A DNA stretch of 58,970 bases from positions 1-58,970 of the forward strand of contig CAVLDP010000013.1 of the NCBI GenBank assembly GCA_963661945.1, given 5' to 3'. Shown here piece after piece: positions 16,163-25,341 of this stretch. Both the position numbers and the translations under genes were made by a program. Each line of letters begins with the position of its first letter. Position 1 is the first letter of the stretch. Source of the DNA: CAVLDP01 sp963661945. Lineage in GTDB: Bacteria; Bacillota; Clostridia; Lachnospirales; Lachnospiraceae. Below the pieces are notes generated by a model. It had not been told where the DNA came from. It saw only the letters and a program-made list of their open reading frames with translations, and searched no databases.

Positions 16163-18127
16163 CTACCCCTCCGATAGGCTTATTATAGCATCCTCGTCTT
16201 CCCTCGGCAATGTCAGAAGAGCCATATAAAATGGCAGAGAATATAGTATCGGTTCCACATAACGGCTGTTTCCATTGTCTGGCGACATAATACAGATAGC
16301 CACCGTCAGTACTGGAATAAGCATAGCAAGATTATACCTGCGACGCCCTCGACTAAGATTCAGCACCAGCATACAAGCCACAATATACGGAAGCATGCCA
16401 AGTGACAGGAAGAGGTTAATTCCAGGAATCTTCTGAAGTATCAATATCCACTGATTCACCATATAGCGATAATCTGTCATTTCCTCAGAATTGCCCACAT
16501 AGAGCCAGCTATACTCGGCCTCTGGGTATTTCTTCGGATGATCCTGCAGATAGGTATTCATTTGATAATACGCAAGTGAGGATTTCTTGTTCACATCAAA
16601 ATACTGGTAGATATTATTAAGCGTCGCATCAATATAGCAAAGCGGATGCTTCAGCCCCATCTGAAGCCAGATCTTGAAATAAGTCTTAAGCTCTTCCTCT
16701 GTAACTTCCTGATTGTATTTTCTCTTCAGCTTGTCTGAAAGTTCCGGCTCGTAGAGCTTCTCGATCTTGTCGTATGGAATCACAGCATCAATTGCCTTCT
16801 TCTCCTCTGATGTCACTTCATCTCCATACTGAATCACATAACGCGCCGTCTGCTGAAGCGGAATGGACAGCGCCTCCTGCTTTCCACCTGGCGCTACATT
16901 CTTGGCCGGCAGGAAAATGGATACATAGACAAATTGAAAGAGAAGAACTGGAAGTAAGGTTGTAATCACTACTCTAAGAAACATCCTTCGATACTTAATG
17001 GCATAGAAGATAAAGATCACTGCCATCACGTATTCGCCGTAAACCTTGGTCAGCATCATCATCCATGCCACGACGAACATAGCCAGGTCAAACCAGGCAT
17101 TTTGTAAAGCCTGCCCCTTCGTTCGCTCCACCTCCCACATCATAATCATCATCAGAAGGCAATAGGCTGCGTATGGCGTATCCTTGACAAGCGTCGTCGC
17201 ATACATAGGGAAGATTGGAAGAAATGCAAAAAGAATAAGCACAATCCTACATCTCTTCTTCGTCGCACCTAGATACTGCAGATAATTCACGGCAATAGCA
17301 AAGACAAAGGCCAGGAAGACCATCTGAAGAAGTGCATAGGCAGCAATTCCCACCTGAATATCACCCATTTCAAGTCCCCATTCTGCGAAATGCCCGAAGA
17401 GCTGGGTCAGAAAATAAGGATGATGATTGGTCAGATAGATTCCATCTCCCTGAACTGGTGTCATCTCATTGATGTAGCTTGGTATCTCAAAATACTCCAT
17501 GAGCTGAATCGTCGTATCTTCATTCGATGTACCTGGATAGAAGATCAGAAAATATGGAATCCAGGCCGTAAAGATAAGGCCGGCTCGGCGAAATAGGTCT
17601 GATGCTCCAGGCTTAGCGGTCCACTCTGCCTCCTTCTGCACGAAACGAAGGCGGATTATCTCCATAGCATCCTGCAGGAGAAAATAAGCCATAATAGTAT
17701 ATGCAAGTATCTTCCAGAGCACCCGAATCTTGATTAGCGTCTCTGTCTCTCCATCAAACAGATACTGTATACTCAGGAAATCTTCAGCTTTATAGCTATA
17801 GCATGCAAACTTGAAGAAGCCAAAAAGCAAGGCAATAAGCCCCAGACAGATACTCTCACCGACAGGTCGTCGAATCGTAAGCCCCAGATAAATGATGACC
17901 GCAAGAAGCAAGGCCATAAGAAGCACGGATTGTCGATTTGCTGAGAAGGTCAAGAAAATATTCCTCCAGAAAACCTGCATCGTGGATTCCACATCCAGTG
18001 TCTCATAGGTCTCTTCCAAATCAATCATCTTACTGATTGACAGACTCATTCCAAGACTTACAAAAACTGCAAGGATTGTAGCAACTGCCGCTTTTCTTCG
18101 ATTTATCGAATTCTGTATTTCTCTCAT
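16163..18127 (-). CDS. Large polytopic membrane protein, probable GT-C-type / DUF6020-like
   Basis: A 654-residue protein with about 12 hydrophobic helices. It has an extracytoplasmic loop YPGTSNEDTTIQLMEYF, followed by NHHPYFLTQLFG (about residues 200-250). A YPG...D...Q loop with a downstream HP is what I associate with DUF6020-type membrane proteins, which resemble GT-C glycosyltransferases using lipid-linked donors. A soluble extracytoplasmic segment follows at about 425-560. No substrate can be named. It forms a two-gene unit with the small coiled-coil gene and lies between the ATP synthase terminator and greA. Confidence 0.6.
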   Translation of the reverse strand: MREIQNSINRRKAAVATILAVFVSLGMSLSISKMIDLEETYETLDVESTMQVFWRNIFLTFSANRQSVLLMALLLAVIIYLGLTIRRPVGESICLGLIALLFGFFKFACYSYKAEDFLSIQYLFDGETETLIKIRVLWKILAYTIMAYFLLQDAMEIIRLRFVQKEAEWTAKPGASDLFRRAGLIFTAWIPYFLIFYPGTSNEDTTIQLMEYFEIPSYINEMTPVQGDGIYLTNHHPYFLTQLFGHFAEWGLEMGDIQVGIAAYALLQMVFLAFVFAIAVNYLQYLGATKKRCRIVLILFAFLPIFPMYATTLVKDTPYAAYCLLMMIMMWEVERTKGQALQNAWFDLAMFVVAWMMMLTKVYGEYVMAVIFIFYAIKYRRMFLRVVITTLLPVLLFQFVYVSIFLPAKNVAPGGKQEALSIPLQQTARYVIQYGDEVTSEEKKAIDAVIPYDKIEKLYEPELSDKLKRKYNQEVTEEELKTYFKIWLQMGLKHPLCYIDATLNNIYQYFDVNKKSSLAYYQMNTYLQDHPKKYPEAEYSWLYVGNSEEMTDYRYMVNQWILILQKIPGINLFLSLGMLPYIVACMLVLNLSRGRRRYNLAMLIPVLTVAICIMSPDNGNSRYVEPILYSLPFYMALLTLPREDEDAIISLSEG

Positions 18128-18178
18128 ATAGGATACGCTCTCTCCAAAAATTCTCGATAAACTATACTATACCTACAG

Positions 18179-18232
18179 AAAAAGCTCAAGGATTCGTAGA
18201 CACTAGATAAAAAGTGTCTACCACCTCGAGCT
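18179..18232 (-). terminator. Terminator of the first ATP synthase operon
   Basis: The minus-strand RNA forms a long interrupted hairpin: AAGCUCGAGG pairs with CCUUGAGCUU, and inside it UAGACACU pairs with AGUGUCUA, followed by UUUUUC. A small inverted repeat (TACTATGT/ACATAGTA, 18237-18256) lies between it and the atpC stop. Confidence 0.88.
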
Positions 18233-18257
18233 TTCTTACTATGTCTCACATAGTATG

Positions 18258-18665
18258 TTATTTCATTGCCACGATGTCCTGACGAACCAGGGCCTTCTTC
18301 AGCGCAATCTCTGCTCTTGCTACATCCAGGTCTTCTGCCTTGGCTGCAAGCCTCTCGCGAGCACGATCCTCCGCTGCCTTTGCTCTATTGAGATCAATCT
18401 CATCTGGCCATTCTGCAATCTCTGCAAGAAGGGTTACCTTATCACCCAGAATCTCTGCAAATCCCGCATGAACTGCAGCCTGCTTCTTCTCTTCCCCATT
18501 CGTGATGGTTACGATACCAGGCGCAAGTACTGTCGTAAGTGGAATATGATTCGGATATACACCAATCTCTCCCTCAACAGTATTGAATTCCACCATGGTA
18601 GCTTCGCCCCGGAAGAAAGAACGGTCAGGGGTAATAATCTCAACAGTAAAATTCATCTCTGCCAT
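18258..18665 (-). CDS. atpC: F-ATPase subunit epsilon (operon 1)
   Basis: A 135-residue epsilon subunit of F1. It has the N-terminal beta-sandwich (EIITPDRSFFRGEATMVEF, then GEIGVYPNHIPLTT) and a C-terminal two-helix domain rich in Ala, Arg and Glu that can inhibit ATP hydrolysis. Last gene of the operon, 10 bp after atpD. A paralogue lies at 27493. Confidence 0.97.
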   Translation of the reverse strand: MAEMNFTVEIITPDRSFFRGEATMVEFNTVEGEIGVYPNHIPLTTVLAPGIVTITNGEEKKQAAVHAGFAEILGDKVTLLAEIAEWPDEIDLNRAKAAEDRARERLAAKAEDLDVARAEIALKKALVRQDIVAMK

Positions 18666-18675
18666 GTGACTACCC

Positions 18676-20070
18676 TTACTTTCCGGCTGCTGCCTTTACT
18701 TCCTCAATCGTTCCCTTATTCAGGAAGAGGTTCTCAGGCACGTCATCCAGCTTACCTTCCAGAATCTCCTGGAAGCCACGAATTGTCTCCTGTACAGGAA
18801 CATACTTACCCTCGAGACCTGTAAACTGAGTTGCAACATTGAACGGCTGAGACAGGAATCTCTGTACCTTACGAGCACGAGATACAACCAGCTTGTCATC
18901 CTCTGACAACTCATCCATACCAAGGATTGCGATAATATCCTGCAGTTCCTTGTACTTCTGAAGAATCTCCTGTACCGCTCTTGCAGTCTCGAAATGCTCC
19001 TGTCCTACAATACGAGGATCCAGGATTCGAGAGGTAGAACCAAGCGGATCAACCGCTGGGTAAATACCAAGCTCTGCAATAGAACGCTCTAGTACAGTTG
19101 TTGCATCCAGATGTGCGAATGTTGTTGCAGGAGCTGGGTCTGTTAAGTCATCAGCTGGTACATAAACCGCCTGAACTGATGTGATAGATCCGTTCTTGGT
19201 TGAGGTGATACGCTCCTGAAGAGCACCCATCTCTGTCTGCAGCGTTGGCTGATAACCTACAGCTGAAGGAACTCGACCAAGAAGTGCGGATACCTCTGAA
19301 CCTGCCTGGGTGAATCGGAAGATGTTGTCAATGAAGAGCAGCACATCTTTACCACCCTTATCTCTGAAGTACTCTGCCATAGTCAGTCCAGTAAGACCAA
19401 CTCGCATACGTGCTCCAGGTGGCTCATTCATCTGACCGAAGACCATGCAAGTCTTATCAATAACGCCAGACTCCTTCATCTCATAATACAAATCATTTCC
19501 TTCACGAGTACGCTCGCCAACACCGGTAAATACTGAATATCCACCGTGCTCCGTTGCGATGTTGTGAATCAACTCCTGAATCAGTACCGTCTTACCTACA
19601 CCAGCACCACCGAACAGACCAATCTTACCACCCTTCTGATATGGACACAGAAGGTCAACGACCTTGATACCTGTCTCCAGAATCTCTGATGAGGTAGACT
19701 GCTCTTCGAAGGTTGGAGCTGGACGATGAATCGGATCATATTCCTCAGCCTCAGGTGCTGGCTGTTCATCAATCGGCTCGCCGAGTACATTAAACATACG
19801 TCCCAGTGTTACTTCACCAACTGGTACCTTGATAGGTGCGCCAGTGGCAACAGCTTCCATACCACGCACCAGACCATCGGTAGGTCCCAGCGCGATACAG
19901 CGGACCGTATCATCGCCCAGATGCTGTGCAACCTCTACAACCAGCTTGCCACCATCTTTAGTCGCAATATTGATTGCTTCATTAATCTCTGGAAGATTTC
20001 CCTCCGGAAACTTAATATCGAGGACCGCACTAATAATCTGAGTGATTTTTCCTATATTCTTTTCTGCCAT
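18676..20070 (-). CDS. atpD: F-ATPase subunit beta (operon 1)
   Basis: A 464-residue catalytic subunit. The P-loop is GGAGVGKT (about residue 155), followed by the catalytic-Glu region GVGERTREGNDLY, Walker B VLLFIDNIFRFTQAGSEVSALLGR and the DELSEDD segment near residue 390 (a DELSEED equivalent). All catalytic residues appear intact. It carries out ATP synthesis or hydrolysis in the alpha3beta3 hexamer. Gene order follows the usual atpG-atpD-atpC. It is very similar to the second beta subunit at 27931. Confidence 0.98.
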   Translation of the reverse strand: MAEKNIGKITQIISAVLDIKFPEGNLPEINEAINIATKDGGKLVVEVAQHLGDDTVRCIALGPTDGLVRGMEAVATGAPIKVPVGEVTLGRMFNVLGEPIDEQPAPEAEEYDPIHRPAPTFEEQSTSSEILETGIKVVDLLCPYQKGGKIGLFGGAGVGKTVLIQELIHNIATEHGGYSVFTGVGERTREGNDLYYEMKESGVIDKTCMVFGQMNEPPGARMRVGLTGLTMAEYFRDKGGKDVLLFIDNIFRFTQAGSEVSALLGRVPSAVGYQPTLQTEMGALQERITSTKNGSITSVQAVYVPADDLTDPAPATTFAHLDATTVLERSIAELGIYPAVDPLGSTSRILDPRIVGQEHFETARAVQEILQKYKELQDIIAILGMDELSEDDKLVVSRARKVQRFLSQPFNVATQFTGLEGKYVPVQETIRGFQEILEGKLDDVPENLFLNKGTIEEVKAAAGK

Positions 20071-20115
20071 TTTCTCCTATCACTCCTTATAAAGTGTTAT
20101 GCACAACGATCATCT

Positions 20116-20973
20116 CTAAGAGATGGCTTCTGCACCGGCAATGATCTCTATCAGCTCATTGGTGATAGAGCCCTGTCGTGCTCGGTTGTACATCAGTGTC
20201 AAATCGTCAATCATTTCCTCTGCGTTACTTGTTGCAGAATCCATCGCCTGCATACGTGCGCCGTTCTCGGAAGCAACCGCCTCCGTCAAGGCTCCGTATA
20301 CCAAACTTGTAATGTATTTTGGAATTATCAGGCCTAAGGCTTCCTCTTCATTTGGCTCGAAAGTCATAATGACATTGGAATCCTCTACCGCCTCCGTCTC
20401 TTCCGGTATGGTAACCGGCAGGAGCTTCAGCATGGTAGGCACCTGAACTACGGTATTCTTGAAATGAGTATAGACCAGATAAATCTCTGAAATCTCACCC
20501 TTCGCGTAGCGATCAAGAACCAAATCACAGATAGCTCTAGCATCGTCATAGGTAGGCGCATCCATAACCTCAGCATAGGATTCCACGATGGAATAACCCT
20601 TGCGAGACAGGGATTCTTCTGCCTTTGTACCAATAGCATAGATGTCGACATTATCGGCATCCAATTCTGCCCCTGTGATCATCTTCACCACATTACTATT
20701 GTATCCACCAGCGAGTCCTCGATTGGAACTTATGGTGATGACTGCCGTCCTTCCACCTTCCTTAGCCTGCAAATATGGATGATTCACATTGCCTGCCTTG
20801 GCAAGTAGAGAGGATACCGTCTGATACATCTTGTCGAAATATGGTGTCGTAGCTTCCGCCTTGGTCTGGGCCTTCTGTAACTTAACCGTCGATACAAGCT
20901 TCATGGCTTTTGTGATCTGCTGAGTACTTGTGATACTCGTTTTTCTACGCTTTATGTCTCTCATAGAAGCCAT
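20116..20973 (-). CDS. atpG: F-ATPase subunit gamma (operon 1)
   Basis: A 285-residue central-stalk subunit. The N-terminal helix RRKTSITSTQQITKAMKLVSTVKL and the C-terminal helix with MYNRARQGSITNELIEIIAGA are the family signature coiled coil that rotates inside the hexamer. Length is normal, in contrast to the 341-residue paralogue in operon 2. Gaps of 24 and 45 bp separate it from atpA and atpD. Confidence 0.97.
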   Translation of the reverse strand: MASMRDIKRRKTSITSTQQITKAMKLVSTVKLQKAQTKAEATTPYFDKMYQTVSSLLAKAGNVNHPYLQAKEGGRTAVITISSNRGLAGGYNSNVVKMITGAELDADNVDIYAIGTKAEESLSRKGYSIVESYAEVMDAPTYDDARAICDLVLDRYAKGEISEIYLVYTHFKNTVVQVPTMLKLLPVTIPEETEAVEDSNVIMTFEPNEEEALGLIIPKYITSLVYGALTEAVASENGARMQAMDSATSNAEEMIDDLTLMYNRARQGSITNELIEIIAGAEAIS

Positions 20974-20997
20974 AATTTATCACCGCCTTCTTGTATA

Positions 20998-22503
20998 CTA
21001 GGTGTAGCTCTTCTTGCATTCCAGAATTGCCTGAACCAGCTTCTCCTTCGTAGCATCATCCATTTCCTTCGTTGTGCGAATGGTCTCTGGAATCTCAGGA
21101 TACTTGGTATCTACAAGTTCGAAGAGCGCCTTCTCAAACTTGAGAACATCGCTCGTAGGAATATCAAGCAGATACTTCTGAGTTGCTGCGAAGATAATCA
21201 TAATCTGATATTCAACGCCCATTGGCTGGTACTGAGGCTGCTTCAGCATCTCTGTGATTCTCTCACCCTGTGCCAGCTGCTCTGCAGTTGACGCATCAAG
21301 CTCAGAACCAAACTGTGCGAAGGAAGCGAGCTCTCGATACTGAGCAAGCTCAACTCGAATTGGAGCTGCAATCTTCTTCATAGCCTTGATCTGTGCGGAA
21401 CCACCAACACGAGATACAGATAGACCAGCGTTAATAGCTGGACGAATACCTGCATTAAATGCATCCGTCTCCAGATAAATCTGACCATCTGTGATAGAGA
21501 TTACATTAGTAGGGATATAAGCAGAAACATCGCCTGCCTGTGTCTCAATGATTGGCAGAGCCGTCAGTGATCCACCACCCAACTTGTCAGAAAGTCTTGC
21601 TGCACGCTCAAGAAGTCTTGAATGCAGATAGAAGACATCACCTGGATAAGCCTCACGTCCTGGTGGACGACGAAGCAGTAAGGAGAGGGTACGATAAGCT
21701 GTAGCATGTTTGCTCAAATCATCATATACAATGAGGACGTCCTCACCATTTTCCATCCATTCCTCACCAATTGCGCATCCAGAATATGGCGCAATATACT
21801 GAAGTGGAGCAAGCTCTGATGCGGTAGCTGCTACAACCGTGGTGTAGCTCATTGCACCGAACTCTTCCAGAGTCTGAACGATATTTGCAACTGTCGATGC
21901 CTTCTGACCGATGGCAACATAGATACATTTTACATTCTGACCCTTCTGATTGATGATGGTATCGATTGCAATTGCAGTCTTACCAGTCTGCTTATCACCG
22001 ATAATCAACTCTCTCTGTCCACGTCCAATAGGGATCATGGAATCAATTGCCTTGATACCGGTCTGAAGTGGCGTATCAACTGACTTACGGCTGATAACAC
22101 CAGATGCAACTCTCTCAATCTGTCTGTACTTATCTGTCTCAATAGGTCCCTTGCCATCGATTGGCTGACCTAAGGCATTTACTACACGACCCATCATAGC
22201 GTCACCAACTGGTACCTCTACGACACGACCGGTAGTCTTAACGGTGTCTCCTTCGCTGATATTACGCTGTGAACCAAGTAATACGGCACCAACGTTATCT
22301 TCCTCGAGGTTCAACACCATTCCATAAACTTCTCCTGGGAATTCCAGAAGTTCACCCTGCATAGCATTCTCTAGGCCATGAACACGGGCGATTCCATCAG
22401 CAACCTGAATTACGGTACCAACATCGGCAACTTCAAGCTGTGATGCGTATCTCTTCATCTGCTCCTTGATAACGGAGCTGATTTCTTCCGGTTTCAAATT
22501 CAT
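20998..22503 (-). CDS. atpA: F-ATPase subunit alpha (operon 1)
   Basis: A 501-residue non-catalytic nucleotide-binding subunit with P-loop GDKQTGKTAIAID (about residue 169), signature AIGQKASTVA and PAINAGLSVSRVGGSAQ (about 365). It has the ordinary N-terminus beginning MNLKPEEISSVIKEQ, unlike the delta-fused paralogue in operon 2. Its start overlaps the stop of atpH by 4 nt, giving translational coupling. Confidence 0.98.
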   Translation of the reverse strand: MNLKPEEISSVIKEQMKRYASQLEVADVGTVIQVADGIARVHGLENAMQGELLEFPGEVYGMVLNLEEDNVGAVLLGSQRNISEGDTVKTTGRVVEVPVGDAMMGRVVNALGQPIDGKGPIETDKYRQIERVASGVISRKSVDTPLQTGIKAIDSMIPIGRGQRELIIGDKQTGKTAIAIDTIINQKGQNVKCIYVAIGQKASTVANIVQTLEEFGAMSYTTVVAATASELAPLQYIAPYSGCAIGEEWMENGEDVLIVYDDLSKHATAYRTLSLLLRRPPGREAYPGDVFYLHSRLLERAARLSDKLGGGSLTALPIIETQAGDVSAYIPTNVISITDGQIYLETDAFNAGIRPAINAGLSVSRVGGSAQIKAMKKIAAPIRVELAQYRELASFAQFGSELDASTAEQLAQGERITEMLKQPQYQPMGVEYQIMIIFAATQKYLLDIPTSDVLKFEKALFELVDTKYPEIPETIRTTKEMDDATKEKLVQAILECKKSYT

Positions 22504-23066
22504 GGAGTGCTCTCACCTACCTTTAACTGTATTTTTGATAATTCACGTGACAGGGTGTTAATCTTCGTACGAATACTACTATCCACCACTCTGTCTCCTA
22601 TGCGGACCACCATTCCACCAATCAGGCTTGGGTCCACATCATATCTCATGTCAAATGAGACATATCTAGTTGTCTCTAGAAGTTTCTTCTCTACTTCTTC
22701 CTTCTTCGATGCAGAAAGCTCCATCGGTGTTGTCACATAAGCAATACCGATATTCTGGTGCTCCATCGATCTCTGAATGAAATGAGAGAATATTTCTTCC
22801 ATTTCTTGGAAATGATTCTTCTCTTCAATCATGAGCATGAGTCCGACAATCTCGTCAGATGCCTTGCCCTTGAATACAGATTCAATCATCGCCAACTTCT
22901 CATCCTTACCGATGCTCGGATGATTCATCATCTGGGTTAGCTCTGGATTCTCCTGCAGAATCTGAATCAGCGCCTTGGCTTCCTCCGTGTATTCTGCTAC
23001 ACGATTCTGTTCCAGTGCCAGTTCAAACAATGCCTCACCGTAGACATCTGCTACTAGTTTTGCCAT
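22500..23066 (-). CDS. atpH: F-ATPase subunit delta (operon 1)
   Basis: A 188-residue OSCP/delta subunit joining the peripheral stalk to F1. It has an N-terminal six-helix domain (YGEALFELALEQ...) and the C-terminal motif DPSLIGGMVVRIGDRVVDSSI typical of the family. It overlaps atpF by 13 nt and atpA by 4 nt. It is a free-standing protein here, while operon 2 encodes delta only as part of alpha. Confidence 0.96.
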   Translation of the reverse strand: MAKLVADVYGEALFELALEQNRVAEYTEEAKALIQILQENPELTQMMNHPSIGKDEKLAMIESVFKGKASDEIVGLMLMIEEKNHFQEMEEIFSHFIQRSMEHQNIGIAYVTTPMELSASKKEEVEKKLLETTRYVSFDMRYDVDPSLIGGMVVRIGDRVVDSSIRTKINTLSRELSKIQLKVGESTP

Positions 23067-23569
23067 GTAGAACCACCCATTTCCTTCAATGTCTCATCGA
23101 CCAAAGCATCCTGAATCGTAGCATCAATCTGTGCAGTAACTACCTTCTGCGCCATAGCCGCAGCAATGGTAACCATCTCCTGCTTCATCTCATCCGCTAC
23201 ACGCTTCTTCTCCAGCTCTGCCTCTTCACGAGCTCTCTCGATGATTCTTGCCGCTTCTTCCTTTGCCTCAGTAACAATACTGGCTTCATTCTTCAGGGCT
23301 TTCGTTCTAGCTTCGCTAAGAATCGCCTCTGCTTCCTTGTCAATATTACGAAGCTTCTCTTCGTATTCGCTCTTCAGCTCGGCTGCATCCTTCTTGTCAG
23401 TAGCAGCAGTTTCGAGATCTGTAGCAATTCGCTCCTGTCTAGCCTTGAGGAATTCCCTCACAGGATTAAATAGAAGCTTTGACATGATAAGAAACAGGAA
23501 GAACACAGAAATAGCAAGCAACGCGCTATCATGTAACAACTGGAAATCTAGATTAAACAGTCTTTCCAT
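23054..23569 (-). CDS. atpF: F-ATPase subunit b (operon 1)
   Basis: A 171-residue peripheral stalk subunit. One N-terminal membrane helix (about residues 10-30) is followed by a long charged amphipathic helix (NPVREFLKARQERIATDLETA...) that dimerises and binds delta. Gene lies between atpE and atpH as usual. Confidence 0.96.
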   Translation of the reverse strand: MERLFNLDFQLLHDSALLAISVFFLFLIMSKLLFNPVREFLKARQERIATDLETAATDKKDAAELKSEYEEKLRNIDKEAEAILSEARTKALKNEASIVTEAKEEAARIIERAREEAELEKKRVADEMKQEMVTIAAAMAQKVVTAQIDATIQDALVDETLKEMGGSTWQN

Positions 23570-23615
23570 CTAAAATTTGCTCCTCCTTTCTTGAAATATA
23601 GAAAGTCTTATACGA

Positions 23616-23873
23616 TTAGCCTACAAGTGGCTTAACGAATAAGAGAAGCATAGCAACAAGCAGACCATACAGACCTGTTGTCTCGGCTACGGCCTGTCCA
23701 AGAAGCATGGTAGACATGATCTGTCCCTGTGCACCTGGGTTACGACCTACGGCAGCAGCACCGTGTCCAGCAGCAATACCCTGACCAATACCAGGTCCGA
23801 TACCTGCGATAACTGCAAGACCTGCACCGATTGCTGAGCATGCTAAGATTAAATCTTCTCCTGTGATATTCAT
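23616..23873 (-). CDS. atpE: F-ATPase subunit c, predicted Na+-type (operon 1)
   Basis: An 85-residue hairpin proteolipid of the rotor ring. The loop is RNPGAQGQ. Numbering from the ATG at 23871-23873, it has Q31, V62, E64, T65, T66 and Y69. These correspond one for one (shifted by one) to the Na+ ligands Q32, V63, E65, S66, T67 and Y70 of the Ilyobacter tartaricus c ring, where Thr is a tolerated replacement of Ser66. I chose this ATG because GGGAGG lies 7 nt upstream; the longer frame starts with TTG inside that SD. The paralogue at 32883 lacks the Na+ set. Confidence 0.95.
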   Translation of the reverse strand: MNITGEDLILACSAIGAGLAVIAGIGPGIGQGIAAGHGAAAVGRNPGAQGQIMSTMLLGQAVAETTGLYGLLVAMLLLFVKPLVG

Positions 23874-23916
23874 GTTGTTTCCTCCCAATTGTAAATAGTG
23901 TAAATAGGATTAATAG

Positions 23917-24651
23917 TTACTCTTTGTCGCCAAATGCCTGCGCGACATAGGTCATGGTTAGCATACAGAATACATATGTCTGAATTGCTCCCGAGAACAA
24001 ATCGAAATACACATGTAAGACTGCTGGCCAGACATAAGCAATCTTGCTTAATAATCCGTACACCAGTGCCATCATAACCGTTCCTGATAAGACATTCGCA
24101 AATAGACGAAGAGATAACGAAATTGGAACTGCTATCTCGCTTATCAGATTGATTGGAAGCCAGAGTGGCATCCACGGTGGTAATGGAGAACACCAATCCA
24201 CCCACAACTTCTTCGCTGTATTGTGCTTGACCTTGTTGTAATGAATCATCACAAAGGTAATCAAACCAAGAGCAAAGGTTGTGCCATAATCTGCCGTTGG
24301 TGGTCGAAGACCAAATAATCCGGCAATGTTGCTGAGCAGAATGAACATGAAGATTGTGGAAATATAATTCACAAACTTCGGTGCATTCGCGCCCATGTTG
24401 CTGTCAACCAAGCCGCCTAGCCATTCTACAACCAGTTCGATAACGTTCTGGGTATCATCTGGCACATCTGTAGCTTTCTTCATCTTGCGATTTGCAACAA
24501 CTGCAAATAGCACCATGCAAAGCATAACGATGAGGATGCACACATGCGATGTCGTGATCCATACAGTCTGTCCAAAAATCTCATAAGAAAACAGGCCATG
24601 TATCATGAAATCAATATCAGCTGCTGATGACATTAGGATTGCACCATTCAC
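23917..24651 (-). CDS. atpB: F-ATPase subunit a (operon 1)
   Basis: A 244-residue membrane stator with five or six helices forming the ion half-channels. The conserved Arg of the penultimate helix is in SLSLRLFANVLSGTVMM (about residue 180). It starts with GTG (24649-24651), preceded by GAGGAGGTGAAACC, and overlaps the atpI stop as GTGA. It partners the Na+-type c subunit. Confidence 0.96.
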   Translation of the reverse strand: MNGAILMSSAADIDFMIHGLFSYEIFGQTVWITTSHVCILIVMLCMVLFAVVANRKMKKATDVPDDTQNVIELVVEWLGGLVDSNMGANAPKFVNYISTIFMFILLSNIAGLFGLRPPTADYGTTFALGLITFVMIHYNKVKHNTAKKLWVDWCSPLPPWMPLWLPINLISEIAVPISLSLRLFANVLSGTVMMALVYGLLSKIAYVWPAVLHVYFDLFSGAIQTYVFCMLTMTYVAQAFGDKE

Positions 24652-25085
24652 GGTTTCACCTCCTCTTCTGAGTCAACGAGTGGCTCGACTTGCTGCGGGT
24701 AATCTTTTAGAATCCGCTTATGGATAAAAGGCTGTACGTATGCACATACCTTAAGTCCCAAAACCCCTACAAATGCTGCGTATAAATTGCCCAGGTCGAA
24801 GTACATCATAAGAAAAAACACAAGTACTACAACAAGATACCGAAGGACTGACTTCGCCGACATCAGCTTAGACTTCTGCCCCATAGTATCCACAGCATCT
24901 CTTATTACAACTGCTATATGAATTGCCATACCAACTGCGCAGGCGACACCGATAAACAGGCCGCTCGTAAAGCGTATCTTGTCATTTACAAACCATACGA
25001 CAATGGACTCAATCAATAGTCCATATAGGAGAATGGTCACAACAAGAGCCGGCAAGGCATCATTTAATCTCTTTAGTATCTTCAT
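24648..25085 (-). CDS. atpI: ATP synthase subunit I (AtpI-like)
   Basis: A 145-residue protein with four hydrophobic helices in the position of atpI, a c-ring assembly factor in other bacteria. A longer frame begins with TTG 24 bp upstream; I prefer the ATG at 25083-25085, which gives a charged MKILKRLNDALP start before the first helix. It overlaps the AtpZ-like gene by 26 bp and atpB by 4 bp. Operon 2 has no equivalent, so this factor might serve both enzymes (inference). Confidence 0.8.
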   Translation of the reverse strand: MKILKRLNDALPALVVTILLYGLLIESIVVWFVNDKIRFTSGLFIGVACAVGMAIHIAVVIRDAVDTMGQKSKLMSAKSVLRYLVVVLVFFLMMYFDLGNLYAAFVGVLGLKVCAYVQPFIHKRILKDYPQQVEPLVDSEEEVKP

Positions 25086-25341
25086 CTTGTTCTTCTCGCT
25101 CCCGAGCAAGTTGTCCCGGGCGCTTCTTCTGTCGCAAATATTTGGCTATGATTCGATATACACTGCCAAAGCCAGCGATGGATCCGATAAGAAATCCTAC
25201 TACGCTAAGCCAGGTCGCATCCAGCAAATCACCAATCCAAATCGATAGAAATGTACAGAAGAAAATCGGCACAAGCATGGTGATTGCTATCTGTCCGATC
25301 AGGCCCAGCATCTCTAACACATTACTATCTGATCGATTCAT
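25060..25341 (-). CDS. atpZ: AtpZ/AtpI-family small membrane protein
   Basis: A 93-residue protein with two membrane helices (about residues 10-33 and 42-62) and a strongly charged C-terminal tail, as in AtpZ proteins encoded at the head of atp operons. AtpZ has been proposed to act with AtpI in Mg2+ or Ca2+ supply. Its ATG overlaps the stop of the dCMP deaminase gene by 4 nt. Confidence 0.82.
   Translation of the reverse strand: MNRSDSNVLEMLGLIGQIAITMLVPIFFCTFLSIWIGDLLDATWLSVVGFLIGSIAGFGSVYRIIAKYLRQKKRPGQLAREREEQDEDTKEIK

Noticed and set aside
19726..20337. 203-codon plus-strand ORF across atpD/atpG
   Set aside because: Antisense to two well-supported ATP synthase genes.
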